In this document: piece by piece, positions 44,054-53,682 of the stretch
Numbering within the stretch: the stretch's first letter is position 1
How the letters are laid out: each line of letters starts with the position of its first letter
Notes under the pieces: model-generated
The model's database searches: none
What the model was told of the DNA's origin: nothing
What the model saw: the letters and a program-made list of their open reading frames with translations, nothing else
NCBI GenBank assembly: GCA_902573985.1
Contig: CACGLS010000001.1
Location: 186,001-250,000 of the forward strand
Source of the DNA: an uncultured Pelagibacteraceae bacterium
Lineage (GTDB): Bacteria; Pseudomonadota; Alphaproteobacteria; Pelagibacterales; Pelagibacteraceae
Length of the DNA stretch: 64,000 nt
Direction of reading: 5' to 3'
Position numbers and translations under genes: made by a program

Positions 44054-45267
44054 CCAAATCAAAAATAAAAAAAAAAAACAATATTCAAAAAGAATTTCAA
44101 AATCTAAAAAAAATTAAGTTTCTATCAAATGAATTTAATAGGGTTTTTAAAAAGATTTCTTTCGAAAAAAAATTAAAGAATAATTTTTATAATTTGTTCA
44201 ATAAAAATTTTCCCTTTGGCTTTACTAAAAAAAACCTTATTAATTTTGAGAAATTTAATAATATTGCCATAATTGGAATGGGTGGTTCAATTTTAGGTGC
44301 AGAGGCAATTTATCAGTTCCTGAAAGAAAAAATCAAAAAAAAACTTTATTTTTTTGATGATTTGAATTTAGATAAAATAAACAATTTCAAAAAAAATAAT
44401 AATAAAAACAAAACTCTATTTATAATTATTTCTAAATCAGGAAATACTTTAGAGACTATTTCAAATTTTCTATATTTAAAGATTATTAAAAAAAATTCCA
44501 AAAATATTATAATTATATCAGAGAAAAAAAATAACTTTTTATTTTTATTATCAAAAAAATTCAATTTATTTTTTATACCGCATAAAGAATTTATTGGAGG
44601 CAGATATTCGGTTCTTTCAGAAGTTGGCTTGCTTCCAGCTTATATGATGAATTTAAGTATTGCGAAACTAAGAGAAAATATAAATAAAAATATTTTAATA
44701 AAAGATAAAAAATTTTTGAAAGAAAGCACTACTCAATTAGCAAATATTTTAATAAATGGTAAAATTAGCAATTTAATATTTATTAATTATGTGCCAAAAC
44801 TTGAAAAGTTTTTATTTTGGCTACAGCAGTTAGTGGCAGAAAGTCTTGGAAAGAAAGGAAAAGGCTTTTTACCTGTTATTTCAAATACACCAAAAGACCA
44901 CCACAGTTTGCTCCAACTATATTTAGACGGTCCAAAAGATAAATTATTTTATATTTTTACCTCAAAGCATGAGAAAACAAAGAAATTAAAAACCAAAAAA
45001 TATTTTGGAAGTCTTAATTTTTTGGACAACAAAGATTTATCGTCTATAAAAAGCGCTCAAGAAAAGGCACTAATAAAAACTTTGAAAAAGAATAATATAC
45101 CTTCAAGGGAATTTAAAATTTCTTCATTTAGTGAAGAAACAATTGGAGAATTATTTTCTTATTTTATGTTGGAAATAATTTTCTTAGGAAAAATTACAAA
45201 AATTAACCCGTTTAATCAACCATCCGTTGAAGATGTAAAAAAATATACAAAAAAATTTCTTAACTAA
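44050..45267 (+). CDS. pgi: Glucose-6-phosphate isomerase (short form)
   Basis: This 405-residue enzyme has AIIGMGGSILGAEAIYQF, the sugar-isomerase segment IISKSGNTLETISNF, GGRYSVLSEVGLLP, and the catalytic histidine in TPKDHHSLLQLY. It interconverts glucose-6-phosphate and fructose-6-phosphate. It is much shorter than E. coli Pgi (about 549) but similar to other short forms. The GTG start overlaps the lipoprotein stop. Lys and Asn content is very high. The end overlaps the convergent rsmD by eight bases. Confidence 0.88.
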   Translation: MTKSKIKKKNNIQKEFQNLKKIKFLSNEFNRVFKKISFEKKLKNNFYNLFNKNFPFGFTKKNLINFEKFNNIAIIGMGGSILGAEAIYQFLKEKIKKKLYFFDDLNLDKINNFKKNNNKNKTLFIIISKSGNTLETISNFLYLKIIKKNSKNIIIISEKKNNFLFLLSKKFNLFFIPHKEFIGGRYSVLSEVGLLPAYMMNLSIAKLRENINKNILIKDKKFLKESTTQLANILINGKISNLIFINYVPKLEKFLFWLQQLVAESLGKKGKGFLPVISNTPKDHHSLLQLYLDGPKDKLFYIFTSKHEKTKKLKTKKYFGSLNFLDNKDLSSIKSAQEKALIKTLKKNNIPSREFKISSFSEETIGELFSYFMLEIIFLGKITKINPFNQPSVEDVKKYTKKFLN

Positions 45268-45820
45268 ACTTCGCAAAAATTATTTTTGATCTTCTATACT
45301 CCTTAGTTAAAATGATTTTTATATTTTGTTCTAAATTATCAATAGAATTTATCTCCCTATGTAAAATTATAATATGTTGTCTAGTATACAGCTTTTTTTT
45401 TCTAAAGATCTCTAAAACTTCCTCGAAATTTTTTTTTTTAAAAGGGGGATCAAAAAAAAAAATATCATATCTATTTTTATGATGCCATTTTATAATATTT
45501 TCAATTTTATCATTTATTAATTCTGCATATTTATTAATAGATAAATTTTGCAAATTTTTTTTTAAAATACTAATAGCTTTGTTATCCTCTTCAACAAAAG
45601 TAACTTTTTTGGCTCCTCTTGAGATACATTCAAGGCCAAAAGATCCTACGCCTGAGTAAAGATCTAAAACTTTAGAATTATTTATTTTTTGATTTATTAG
45701 ATTAGAATGTGAAAGAATATTAAATATATTTTCTTTTACAAAATCCTTCAACGGCCTTATCAAACTAGTTTTCGTGTATTCAATTTTTTTCCCTTTAAAT
45801 TTTCCGCTTATAATTCGCAT
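45260..45820 (-). CDS. rsmD: 16S rRNA (guanine966-N2)-methyltransferase RsmD
   Basis: This 186-residue methyltransferase has MRIISGKFKGKKI at the start, the SAM-binding DLYSGVGSFGLECISRGAK and the N6/N2 catalytic motif FFFDPPFKK. It methylates a guanine in helix 31 of 16S rRNA. Its start abuts the purD stop with no gap. Nothing unusual is seen beyond the strong AT bias. Confidence 0.92.
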   Translation of the reverse strand: MRIISGKFKGKKIEYTKTSLIRPLKDFVKENIFNILSHSNLINQKINNSKVLDLYSGVGSFGLECISRGAKKVTFVEEDNKAISILKKNLQNLSINKYAELINDKIENIIKWHHKNRYDIFFFDPPFKKKNFEEVLEIFRKKKLYTRQHIIILHREINSIDNLEQNIKIILTKEYRRSKIIFAKFS

Positions 45821-47083
45821 TTATTTTTTTATTCTCCAACCTATATCTTTTCTATAAAAACCACTTTTCCAATTTAACTTCTTTAAAATTTTAATAATCT
45901 TTTTTCTTATTTCAAAAAAATTTTTACCAATAGAAGTAATGTTTAATACTCTACCGCCGATTGAAATTATATGTCCATTTTGAAGCTTAGTTCCAGCATG
46001 ATAAATTCTCATGTTTTTATCAATTTTAATACTTTTTAAATTTTTTATTTTAATATTTTTTTTATAATTACCAGGATAACCCTTTGAGCATAAAACAATT
46101 GTCATACTTTTTTCTTTTTTCCAAATAATTTTGGTTTTTTTTAAATTGTTATTGATTGTATCTTTAAAAATTCTTACTAAATCTGATTTTAATCTAGGTA
46201 TAATCACCTGACATTCAGGGTCACCCATTCTAACATTGTATTCTATAAGATAAGGCTCTCCATTTTTAATCATTAGACCCACATATAAAAAACCAGTATA
46301 AAAATTATTATGTTTCTTAAGAGCATTCAGTGTAGGCTTAACAATTCTATCAATTATTTTTTTTTCTAATTTTTCATTTAACAAGGGAGAAGGCGAATAT
46401 GCTCCCATACCACCAGTATTCGGTCCTCTATCTTTCTCTCGCACTTTTTTATGATCTTGAGCTGAACCAAAAAATCTGAAATTATCTTTATCTACAATCA
46501 AGAAATAGCTTAATTCATCACCGCTCAGAAATTCTTCAACAACAATTTTTTTGGAGGTCTGAAACTTTCCTTTAAATATTTCCTCTGAAACTTTAAATAA
46601 TTGTTGCTTTGTGTTACAGATAGTAACTCCCTTACCTGCAGCTAATCCGTCTGCTTTTGCAACAATAGGAAATTTTGATTTTTTTAAAAAAATTTTTAAA
46701 TCTTGTTTATTTCTACAAACTTTAAAATCAGCTGTAGGTATATTATTTTTTTTACAAATATTTTTTACAAAAGATTTTGAGCCCTCTAATTTTGAAGCAA
46801 ATTTATTAGGACCAAACACTTTAACTTTATTCTTTTTCAAAAAATCGACAATTCCCCTGACAAGAGGTTCTTCAGGCCCAACAATTACAATATCAATTTT
46901 ATAAAACCTAATTAATTTAAGAATTAAGTCAAAGTTTAAAATATCGGCTTTAACATTGTTTGCTATGATCTGGGTTCCAGCATTTCCAGGAAAACAAAAG
47001 ATTTTATCTACAAGTCTTGATTCAGATAATTTTTGGCATAAAGCATGTTCTCTACCACCGCTGCCTATTAAACCAATATTCAT
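45821..47083 (-). CDS. purD: Phosphoribosylamine-glycine ligase
   Basis: This 420-residue ATP-grasp enzyme starts MNIGLIGSGGREHAL and has GPEEPLVRGIVDFL, FPIVAKADGLAAGKGV, RDRGPNTGGMGAYSPSP-like sequence around 225-240 and YNVRMGDPECQVI. It makes glycinamide ribotide in purine synthesis. The ATG near 47083 fits the family exactly; a TTG further upstream would add 22 residues that overlap the divergent DUF2093 gene. It precedes rsmD. Confidence 0.94.
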   Translation of the reverse strand: MNIGLIGSGGREHALCQKLSESRLVDKIFCFPGNAGTQIIANNVKADILNFDLILKLIRFYKIDIVIVGPEEPLVRGIVDFLKKNKVKVFGPNKFASKLEGSKSFVKNICKKNNIPTADFKVCRNKQDLKIFLKKSKFPIVAKADGLAAGKGVTICNTKQQLFKVSEEIFKGKFQTSKKIVVEEFLSGDELSYFLIVDKDNFRFFGSAQDHKKVREKDRGPNTGGMGAYSPSPLLNEKLEKKIIDRIVKPTLNALKKHNNFYTGFLYVGLMIKNGEPYLIEYNVRMGDPECQVIIPRLKSDLVRIFKDTINNNLKKTKIIWKKEKSMTIVLCSKGYPGNYKKNIKIKNLKSIKIDKNMRIYHAGTKLQNGHIISIGGRVLNITSIGKNFFEIRKKIIKILKKLNWKSGFYRKDIGWRIKK

Positions 47084-47111
47084 CTTAGAATATATATTAT
47101 ATAATTTATTG

Positions 47112-47306
47112 ATGGGTAAAAAAAAAGCTAAACTTATTTTTAAACACAACTCTTTTGAAATAATAGAAGATGGAGATTTTGTACTTTGTGCTATTACAGG
47201 AAAAGAAATACCTCTTAAAGACTTAGCCTATTGGAACGTTGATCTTCAAGAGGCTTATTTTTCTGCTATAGAGGCCAATACAAGCTATGAGCGCCAAAAA
47301 AAATAA
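47112..47306 (+). CDS. DUF2093 domain protein
   Basis: This 64-residue protein has LCAITGKEIPLKDLAYWNVD and then QEAYFSAIEA, the hallmark of DUF2093, a small alphaproteobacterial family of unknown function. It starts at the ATG at 47112; a longer reading would overlap purD. It lies alone on the plus strand between the divergent purD and convergent acyltransferase gene. The single Cys and short size give no hint of activity. Confidence 0.85.
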   Translation: MGKKKAKLIFKHNSFEIIEDGDFVLCAITGKEIPLKDLAYWNVDLQEAYFSAIEANTSYERQKK

Positions 47307-47311
47307 TAAGT

Positions 47312-48166
47312 TTACTTCCATCTATCGTGTGTCCAAATCCATTGACCAGGATTCTTAGATATCATTTTTTCGAGAATGCTATTTAGTTTTTGAGATAATG
47401 CAAGCTTATCCTTGTAATCAGAGGGGTTAACCTCATTCTGAAATTCAATAACAAAATTGTTTTCTTCCGTTCTTTTTATAAATACAGGAATGATACTTAG
47501 ATTATATTTTTTAGATAATTGGGCAGGAAGAGTTGTAGTTAATGCAAGTTTTCCAAATAAATTTATTTTTTCTCCTTCACTGACTCTTTGATCAATCATT
47601 AAAGCAACGGAATTTTTTTTTTTAATATAGTCAATTGCTTCTCTTACTCCGCTAACTCCTTTTTTAATTTGATTTTTACAAATATATTTCTTTCTTAAGT
47701 ATTCCATTAAAGGATTTATAAAAAAATTATTTAAAGGCCTATAAATTGTCGCTAGCGGAATTTTTCTTTTTGTAATTTCCATGGACATAAGTTCAAAATT
47801 AGCGAAATGTCCAGAAATAAATAAAACTGGTTTACCATTAACAACTTTTTCTAATTTATTTTCTCCAATTATTTTTATATGTGAATTACTTTTTCTAAAA
47901 TTTCTAAGAAAAATATATTCAATAAAAGTCATTCCATAATTGCTCCACATACTTTCAGCAATTTTTTCTTTTTCCTGTTTTGAAATATCTTTTGAATAAA
48001 TATCTAAATTTTTTTCTACTATAGCTTTCGGTCTTATGAATTTTGATAAAAACTTAAACAGATTTGAGAAAAAAAATCTACTTAGTTTCAATCCTATCAC
48101 CTTTCCTAAAATTAAGAAAAAATAAACAAATATAGATTGAAAAAAATATTTAATTAATTTGATCAT
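47312..48166 (-). CDS. Lipid A biosynthesis acyltransferase (LpxL/LpxM family)
   Basis: This 284-residue membrane-bound acyltransferase has an N-terminal membrane segment (about 8-28) and the catalytic H-x4-E motif GHFANFE (His120 and Glu125), then LATIYRPLNN and the MIDQRVSEGEKINLFG segment. Enzymes of this family add secondary acyl chains to Kdo-lipid A. Its start overlaps lpxK by 17 bases, and waaA and an MsbA-like exporter lie upstream, so it belongs to one lipopolysaccharide group. Whether it is LpxL or LpxM cannot be told. Confidence 0.88.
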   Translation of the reverse strand: MIKLIKYFFQSIFVYFFLILGKVIGLKLSRFFFSNLFKFLSKFIRPKAIVEKNLDIYSKDISKQEKEKIAESMWSNYGMTFIEYIFLRNFRKSNSHIKIIGENKLEKVVNGKPVLFISGHFANFELMSMEITKRKIPLATIYRPLNNFFINPLMEYLRKKYICKNQIKKGVSGVREAIDYIKKKNSVALMIDQRVSEGEKINLFGKLALTTTLPAQLSKKYNLSIIPVFIKRTEENNFVIEFQNEVNPSDYKDKLALSQKLNSILEKMISKNPGQWIWTHDRWK

Positions 48167-49082
48167 ATATTTTTTTTATTAATTTTTCTTCTTCTTTGAT
48201 AATTAATTCGATTTTTAGATATTTAATTTCTTTAAATTTGAAACTTTTTATTCTGACATAATCTTTTTCTGTGGTTATAATCTGCAATTTTTTTTCATAG
48301 GCGTCGTCTATTATTGTTCTTAGCTCTTCTTTACTAAAATTATAATGATCAGGAAAGTAGAGTTTTTTTTTAACTTTCAAACCGTACTTTGATAATAGAT
48401 TAAAAAAATTATCAGGATTTCCAATTCCAGCAAAGGCCAACAAATCTTTATCTTTAAATTCCTCTAAATTTTTTGGGATATAATTTGAATAGTAAATCTC
48501 AAGACCTTTCTTAATCTGCAATAATTTTTTTTCTAGATTAATATCTTTAACTCCATTTATGATAACTACATTTGCTCTTTTAAGGGCATACAAATTTTCT
48601 CTTAACGGTCCAGATGGAAAAACAAGACCGTTCCCAATAAATTGTCTTTCGTTAAAACAAATAATATTAAAATCTTTTTTTATTGTATAGTCCTGAAAAC
48701 CGTCATCTAAAATACCTAAATCGAAATTAGAACCCTCAATCTTTTTTATTGCTGAACTTCTTTTTTTATCTAAAAAAAAATAATTATATTTTTCTTTAGT
48801 TAGGATATGTTCATCACGGTGATTTTTATAATATTTTCTAATTATTGCTGCTTTAACTCCTAAATTAGATAACTTTTTTGCTAAAAAAATTGATACCGGT
48901 GTTTTACCTGTCCCTCCCATGTAAATATTACCTATACATAATATAGGAATTTTAAATTCTTGAGGTTTAACCAATTTTTTTCTAGCTGAAATAAATAAAA
49001 TATATAAAAAAGTTATAGGCAGTAATAAAACTGCAAGCAAACCTTTATTTTTATCCCAAAACTTAGGCTTAATTAATTGCAT
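48150..49082 (-). CDS. lpxK: Tetraacyldisaccharide 4'-kinase
   Basis: This 310-residue kinase has an N-terminal membrane segment (about 14-32), the P-loop GNIYMGGTGKTP (51-62), LDDGFQDYTIKKDFNI and PSGPLRENL. It phosphorylates lipid A disaccharide at the 4' position on the inner-membrane face. It overlaps waaA by 14 bases and the acyltransferase by 17. The kinase motif GGTGKTP is fully conserved. Confidence 0.94.
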   Translation of the reverse strand: MQLIKPKFWDKNKGLLAVLLLPITFLYILFISARKKLVKPQEFKIPILCIGNIYMGGTGKTPVSIFLAKKLSNLGVKAAIIRKYYKNHRDEHILTKEKYNYFFLDKKRSSAIKKIEGSNFDLGILDDGFQDYTIKKDFNIICFNERQFIGNGLVFPSGPLRENLYALKRANVVIINGVKDINLEKKLLQIKKGLEIYYSNYIPKNLEEFKDKDLLAFAGIGNPDNFFNLLSKYGLKVKKKLYFPDHYNFSKEELRTIIDDAYEKKLQIITTEKDYVRIKSFKFKEIKYLKIELIIKEEEKLIKKIYDQIN

Positions 49083-50346
49083 CTATTAAAAAGTTATCTA
49101 TACATTTTATATTATCATTAAAAATTTTTTTTGCTAACTTTTCCATAAGAAGTATTTTATTCGAGTCTTTTTTTAATTTTTTGAAATCAATTATTAAATT
49201 TTTAACTAAATCTGTTGAATTATAGATTTGATTTGAAAATTTTTTTTTATTCAAAATATTGTAAACTTCTTTAAAATTGTAAATATAAGGACCGTGATAA
49301 ATCTTACATCCACACATTGCAGCCTCTATCGGGCTTTGGCCGCCGTCTTTCTCAAACCTCTTCAATATTGATTTTCCTATGAAAACGCTTTTTGCACGTC
49401 TGTAATAATTTGTGAGTACTCCAAAAGAATTTATAATTATTACTTCCTTCTTTGATAAAATTAAATCATTTTTATCTAAAACTTGAGTGTTTAAATTAAA
49501 TTTTTCACAAAGCTTTTTAATTTTATTTGATCTATGTATATGCCTAGGAGCTATTATTGTAACTAAACTTTTAAATTCTTTTTTTAATTTAATATGTGCA
49601 TTTATACATGAGATTTCTTCACCATTATGAGTGTTTGCTGCTAACCAAAATCTGTTCTTTTTTAAATATTTATCATTTAAAGATTTTCTTCTACTCATTT
49701 TTTTTTTAAAAAATTTAAGATTTCCTTTATAGAAAATGTTTCTTGCATTAAATGACTGTAAATATTTCTTTGTCTCTAAATTTGACGCAAGACAAAAATC
49801 AAATAAAGAAAAAATTTTTTTAGCAGTATTAGAAAAAAAATTCCATTTCTTAAAAGTTTTATTTGTTATTCTAGCATTTATTAATCCTAGAGGAATCTTT
49901 TTTTTTGATGCTAACAAAATTAAGTTAGGCCAAATCTCTGAGTCAACTAAAAAAATTACATCTGGTCTCCACATTTTTAAAAATCTTTTAATAATAAAAT
50001 GAACATCAATTGGTAAAAACCTATGATGAATATTATTTGTACTTTTAAATTCGTCTCTAGTTAAATTACTTGAGCTTAATGTTGTAGTAGTAATTAAAAA
50101 ATCGTATTTGTAATTGTTTTTATTTAAATATTTTATAATTGGGATAATACTCTTTAGCTCACCTATACTAGCAGCGTGAAACCAAATAAGTTTTTTATTT
50201 TTCCTTCTTATAACATTGAAACTAGATGAAAAAATTTTTTCTTTATATCTTAATTTATCCTCTTTTTTATTAAGCTTTCTCAAAAAGATCAGTATAATTA
50301 TTATTGGATAGAGAAGGTTTGTTAAGGACCTATAAATTAATAGCAT
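49069..50346 (-). CDS. waaA: Kdo transferase (3-deoxy-D-manno-octulosonic acid transferase)
   Basis: This 425-residue glycosyltransferase has an N-terminal membrane anchor (about 4-22), the IWFHAASIGELKS catalytic patch (about 54-66) with Glu63, FLVDSEIWPNLI, ITIAPRHIHRSN-like TIIAPRHIHRS and the C-terminal KDGGQSPIEAAMCGC. It adds Kdo to lipid A, using CMP-Kdo from KdsB (25.4 kb). It lies between the MsbA-like gene and lpxK. The number of Kdo residues added cannot be read from the sequence. Confidence 0.93.
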   Translation of the reverse strand: MLLIYRSLTNLLYPIIIILIFLRKLNKKEDKLRYKEKIFSSSFNVIRRKNKKLIWFHAASIGELKSIIPIIKYLNKNNYKYDFLITTTTLSSSNLTRDEFKSTNNIHHRFLPIDVHFIIKRFLKMWRPDVIFLVDSEIWPNLILLASKKKIPLGLINARITNKTFKKWNFFSNTAKKIFSLFDFCLASNLETKKYLQSFNARNIFYKGNLKFFKKKMSRRKSLNDKYLKKNRFWLAANTHNGEEISCINAHIKLKKEFKSLVTIIAPRHIHRSNKIKKLCEKFNLNTQVLDKNDLILSKKEVIIINSFGVLTNYYRRAKSVFIGKSILKRFEKDGGQSPIEAAMCGCKIYHGPYIYNFKEVYNILNKKKFSNQIYNSTDLVKNLIIDFKKLKKDSNKILLMEKLAKKIFNDNIKCIDNFLIDAIN

Positions 50347-50351
50347 TTTTA

Positions 50352-52094
50352 TTATGTTAACTGCTTTTTGTATAACGATTTATATTCATTACAATTTTCA
50401 ATTAAAAAACTGTGATTACCTGAGTCTAAAATCTTACCGTTTTTCAGGACAAAAATTTTATCTGCGTTATGTATAGTCGAAAGTCTGTGTGCTATTACTA
50501 AGGTAGTTCTATTCTTGGTTAAATTTATTACTGCATTCTGAACTATTTCCTCCGACTCAGCATCTAAAGCGGACGTAGCTTCATCAAGAAGTATAATTGG
50601 AGACTCTTTTAATATTGCCCTTGCTATTGAAATTCTTTGTTTTTGACCACCAGAAAGCTTTACTCCATTTTCCCCTATTAAAGTATTGTATCCTTGAGGC
50701 AACTTATTAATAAACTCATTAGCTGCAGCAAATTCACAAGCTTGCTTAATTTCTTCAAATGATGCATCAAATTTTGCATATGCTACATTATTTTTTATTG
50801 TATCATCGAACAAAACTACGTCTTGACTTACTAAAGATAGATTTTTCCTTAAAGATTCTAAAGAAACTCTCTTAATATTCTGATTATCTATCTCAATAGA
50901 ACCTTCTTGCGGGTCATAAAATCTAGGTAATAAATTGATTATAGTGCTTTTTCCAGCGCCACTATGACCAACAAATGCAACCATTGTATTTCCTTTAATA
51001 GACAGATTTATATCCTTAATTGCTCTATCATTAGTTGAGGCATATTTAAAATTCACATTTTTAAAATTTATATCTGAATTTTTTAAAAGTAATTTTGGGT
51101 GATCATTGTTATTTTGAATACTTATTTTTTTATCAATAATTTCACTTATTCTTTTAAAAGCAGCAGCTCCTTGGTAAGCAGTCATATTGATAGTTGCTAA
51201 TGATCTAATTGGTTGATAAGCCAACATCATTGCGGCTAAAAATGAAAAAAAGTTGTTTACACCTAATTCACCCGAAGAAATAAGAGTACCTGAGAATATT
51301 ATAAAACCTGCTATCATGAAACCAGTCAAAGTTTCCATGATTGGAGTAGCTCTAATCAAAACGCTTCCAATCTTTACATTTTTCTCAACCAAATCATCAA
51401 TTACTTTTTTTGCTTTTTCATCTTCATACTTTTCTTTTTGATATATTCTGATCATTTTAGATCCTTTAAATATTTCAGTTAAAAAAGAAGCTAAATTTCC
51501 TGATGAGATACCAGCTTTAGATGTTGCCTTTCCTATTCTTTTACCCAATGATTTAGCTAAGCCACCTGCTAGAGGCATCATTAGTATAGCGAACAAAGCT
51601 AATTTCCAATTTTGATAAAACATAAGTGATACTAAGGCAATAACAGAGAAACTATCTTTCATTAAATTCAAAACACCAGTACTTACTAAATTTCTTACGT
51701 GGTGAGTGTCAAACATTACATTAGATATATACTTTCCAGAGTGTCTATTTTCTAATGTTTGGATATCAGAAACTAAAATATTAGTAGCTATTTTTTTCTG
51801 CAATTCTCCTGATACCTCCTCACCTACTCTAATAATATTTATTCTGGCAAAATAGAGAGACAAACCTTTGCTAGTAAATGCTATTACAATTAGTAATGGT
51901 ATAGACCAAGCAAACAATTTGTCTTGTTCAATAAAAATTTTTTTTACTGCCGGGTCTAGCAACCATGCTATTCCAGAAGTACTTCCTGCTACAATTATTG
52001 ATAAAAATAGTGCAATAAAAATTCTATTTAAATGTTTTTTAACATAAACTTTAAATAGCTTTTTTATTAATAAAATTAGTTCTTCGAATTTCAT
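50352..52094 (-). CDS. msbA: MsbA-like ABC exporter (permease-ATPase)
   Basis: This 580-residue half-transporter has a six-segment exporter domain (1-320) and an ATPase with Walker A GHSGAGKS, LSGGQKQRISIARAI, Walker B PIILLDEATSALD and the H-loop VIAHRLSTI. Neighbouring waaA, lpxK and an LpxL-like gene indicate lipid A-core flipping to the outer leaflet of the inner membrane, as in MsbA. It is homodimeric in the family. Another lipid or drug substrate is possible, since this fold is shared with many exporters. One base separates it from ubiA. Confidence 0.88.
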   Translation of the reverse strand: MKFEELILLIKKLFKVYVKKHLNRIFIALFLSIIVAGSTSGIAWLLDPAVKKIFIEQDKLFAWSIPLLIVIAFTSKGLSLYFARINIIRVGEEVSGELQKKIATNILVSDIQTLENRHSGKYISNVMFDTHHVRNLVSTGVLNLMKDSFSVIALVSLMFYQNWKLALFAILMMPLAGGLAKSLGKRIGKATSKAGISSGNLASFLTEIFKGSKMIRIYQKEKYEDEKAKKVIDDLVEKNVKIGSVLIRATPIMETLTGFMIAGFIIFSGTLISSGELGVNNFFSFLAAMMLAYQPIRSLATINMTAYQGAAAFKRISEIIDKKISIQNNNDHPKLLLKNSDINFKNVNFKYASTNDRAIKDINLSIKGNTMVAFVGHSGAGKSTIINLLPRFYDPQEGSIEIDNQNIKRVSLESLRKNLSLVSQDVVLFDDTIKNNVAYAKFDASFEEIKQACEFAAANEFINKLPQGYNTLIGENGVKLSGGQKQRISIARAILKESPIILLDEATSALDAESEEIVQNAVINLTKNRTTLVIAHRLSTIHNADKIFVLKNGKILDSGNHSFLIENCNEYKSLYKKQLT

Positions 52095-52095
52095 T

Positions 52096-52956
52096 TTAAA
52101 ACTTTTCTAGTGAAATACTTAAAAATAAAAGAAAGCCTGTTATGTTATTTAATTTAAACATTTTTAAACATGAGGCAGGGTCTTTTATATTAAATTTTTT
52201 TACTTGGTATATTAAACTTAATAAAAAACAACAAAATATAATTGAAAATATATTTAAACCAAATGAATCTTTAAGTAAGTAAAAAATAATTGAAATAAAA
52301 ATTAAATAAGACATAAAAACAAATATTTTTATATCATCTTTAAATTTTATTGAGGTTGATTTAATACCAATAATTTCATCATCCGACATATCTTGTGCTC
52401 CATATATTGTGTCATAACCCAATGTCCAAAATATGGCCGCAACATACATAAGTATAAATTCGTAAGAAACGTAATCATTAGACGCTGAGCAAGCCATTAT
52501 AATTCCCCAATTAAATGTGATGCCTAAAAAAAGTTGGGGCCAGTAAGTTATTCTTTTCATAAAAGGATATGCAAACGCAAGTGACATAGATCCTAATCCA
52601 AGTATTATTGTTAATTTATTAAATTGAATGAGAATTACAAAAGCTAAACTACATAGTAACACAACATATAAAAAAGAATTCTTTACTGATATTTTTCCTG
52701 AAGGTATAGGTCTGCTTCTAGTCCTATTTACTTTTTTATCATACTCTTTATCTACAATATCATTAAAAATACATCCCGCGCTCCTCATTAAAACTGAACC
52801 TAGAAAAAAAAGAATTAAGAAATAAACAAAGAGTTTTGCATTATTATTTTGATTATAGGAATAAGTTAAACTCCAAGCGCAAGGCCAAAATAAAAGCATG
52901 AAACCAATAGGCTTATTTAATCTAGTCAATTCGATGAAAATTTTAATTTGTCTCAT
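52096..52956 (-). CDS. ubiA: 4-hydroxybenzoate polyprenyltransferase
   Basis: This 286-residue prenyltransferase has eight to nine membrane segments, the first aspartate motif CIFNDIVDKEYD followed by RTRSRPIPSG, and the second aspartate motif DTIYGAQDMSDDE. It joins 4-hydroxybenzoate to a polyprenyl chain in ubiquinone synthesis. It is separated from the msbA-like gene by one base, a link probably of expression. The 53-base gap upstream is shared with the divergent DUF2721 gene. Confidence 0.92.
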   Translation of the reverse strand: MRQIKIFIELTRLNKPIGFMLLFWPCAWSLTYSYNQNNNAKLFVYFLILFFLGSVLMRSAGCIFNDIVDKEYDKKVNRTRSRPIPSGKISVKNSFLYVVLLCSLAFVILIQFNKLTIILGLGSMSLAFAYPFMKRITYWPQLFLGITFNWGIIMACSASNDYVSYEFILMYVAAIFWTLGYDTIYGAQDMSDDEIIGIKSTSIKFKDDIKIFVFMSYLIFISIIFYLLKDSFGLNIFSIIFCCFLLSLIYQVKKFNIKDPASCLKMFKLNNITGFLLFLSISLEKF

Positions 52957-53009
52957 TAAATATTACTTGTAAATATCAAACAGTATCTTCATAATCAATT
53001 TGATTCGAT

Positions 53010-53420
53010 ATGGATATAGATTACACAGTAGCAGCACTAATGTTTCCCGCAATACCTTTGATGATGACAATGTATAGTAATCGATTTCACACTCTAAGCG
53101 CTCTAATTAGGCAGCTACACGACAAATATACTTTTGAAAAAAAAGTTCCACCAGAATTAGAAAATCAATTACATGTATTAAATAAAAGAACTAATTATTT
53201 GAAGTATGTAATGGGTTTCTCGTCTTTTGGATTTCTCTTTAATATGTTAACAGTTTTACTTTTATACTTGGGCTTAACATTCTATGCTAGGTTAAGCTTT
53301 GCATTGTGTTGTGTATGCATGATTGTTTCAATTTTCCTATTTTTACAGGAGGTAAGAATGTCTAATGAAGCCTTAAAGTATCACTTAAGTGATATGGACT
53401 CTATGAAAAAGGACTTATAA
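53010..53420 (+). CDS. DUF2721 membrane protein
   Basis: This 136-residue protein has three hydrophobic segments (about 8-22, 64-88 and 92-115). The SNRFHTLSALIRQLHDKY stretch and RRTNYLKYV-like KRTNYLKYVMGFSSFGF are typical of DUF2721. Its function is unknown. It converges on the DUF1289 gene with one base between stops and no visible terminator. Confidence 0.75.
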   Translation: MDIDYTVAALMFPAIPLMMTMYSNRFHTLSALIRQLHDKYTFEKKVPPELENQLHVLNKRTNYLKYVMGFSSFGFLFNMLTVLLLYLGLTFYARLSFALCCVCMIVSIFLFLQEVRMSNEALKYHLSDMDSMKKDL

Positions 53421-53421
53421 A

Positions 53422-53682
53422 TCAACCCTCTAAGAGTTTTTTTTTAAAAAGTGAAATTCCTTGGTCCACTTTATGATTGTATGATTCTTCAAAAGTACTT
53501 AATTGCCAACCTTGCATTCTTGATTTTATTTTCTCAATATTTGCTAATTTCCATTCATCACTAATATTTTCATCTTTCCATTGTTTTTTTTCTTTATTAG
53601 TTCTCGCGCATCCATAGCAGTAGCCAGTTACAGGATCAGTTTTACAAATACTAATACAAGGAGAAATTATTTTTTTTGACAT
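53422..53682 (-). CDS. DUF1289 domain protein
   Basis: This 86-residue protein has four cysteines in SPCISICKTDPVTGYCYGC, a DUF1289 pattern that suggests metal or iron-sulfur binding, followed by RTNKEKKQWKD. Its function is unknown. Its ATG overlaps the stop of the quinone reductase by one base, so it is the last gene of a redox operon running CDGSH, HAD, pirin, reductase, DUF1289. The extra C-terminal residues after 60 are Lys and Ser rich. Confidence 0.8.
   Translation of the reverse strand: MSKKIISPCISICKTDPVTGYCYGCARTNKEKKQWKDENISDEWKLANIEKIKSRMQGWQLSTFEESYNHKVDQGISLFKKKLLEG

Noticed and set aside
47084-47149. N-terminal extension of PurD from an upstream TTG
   Set aside because: The conserved family start MNIGLIGSGGREHAL begins at the inner ATG, and the extension would overlap the DUF2093 gene on the other strand.
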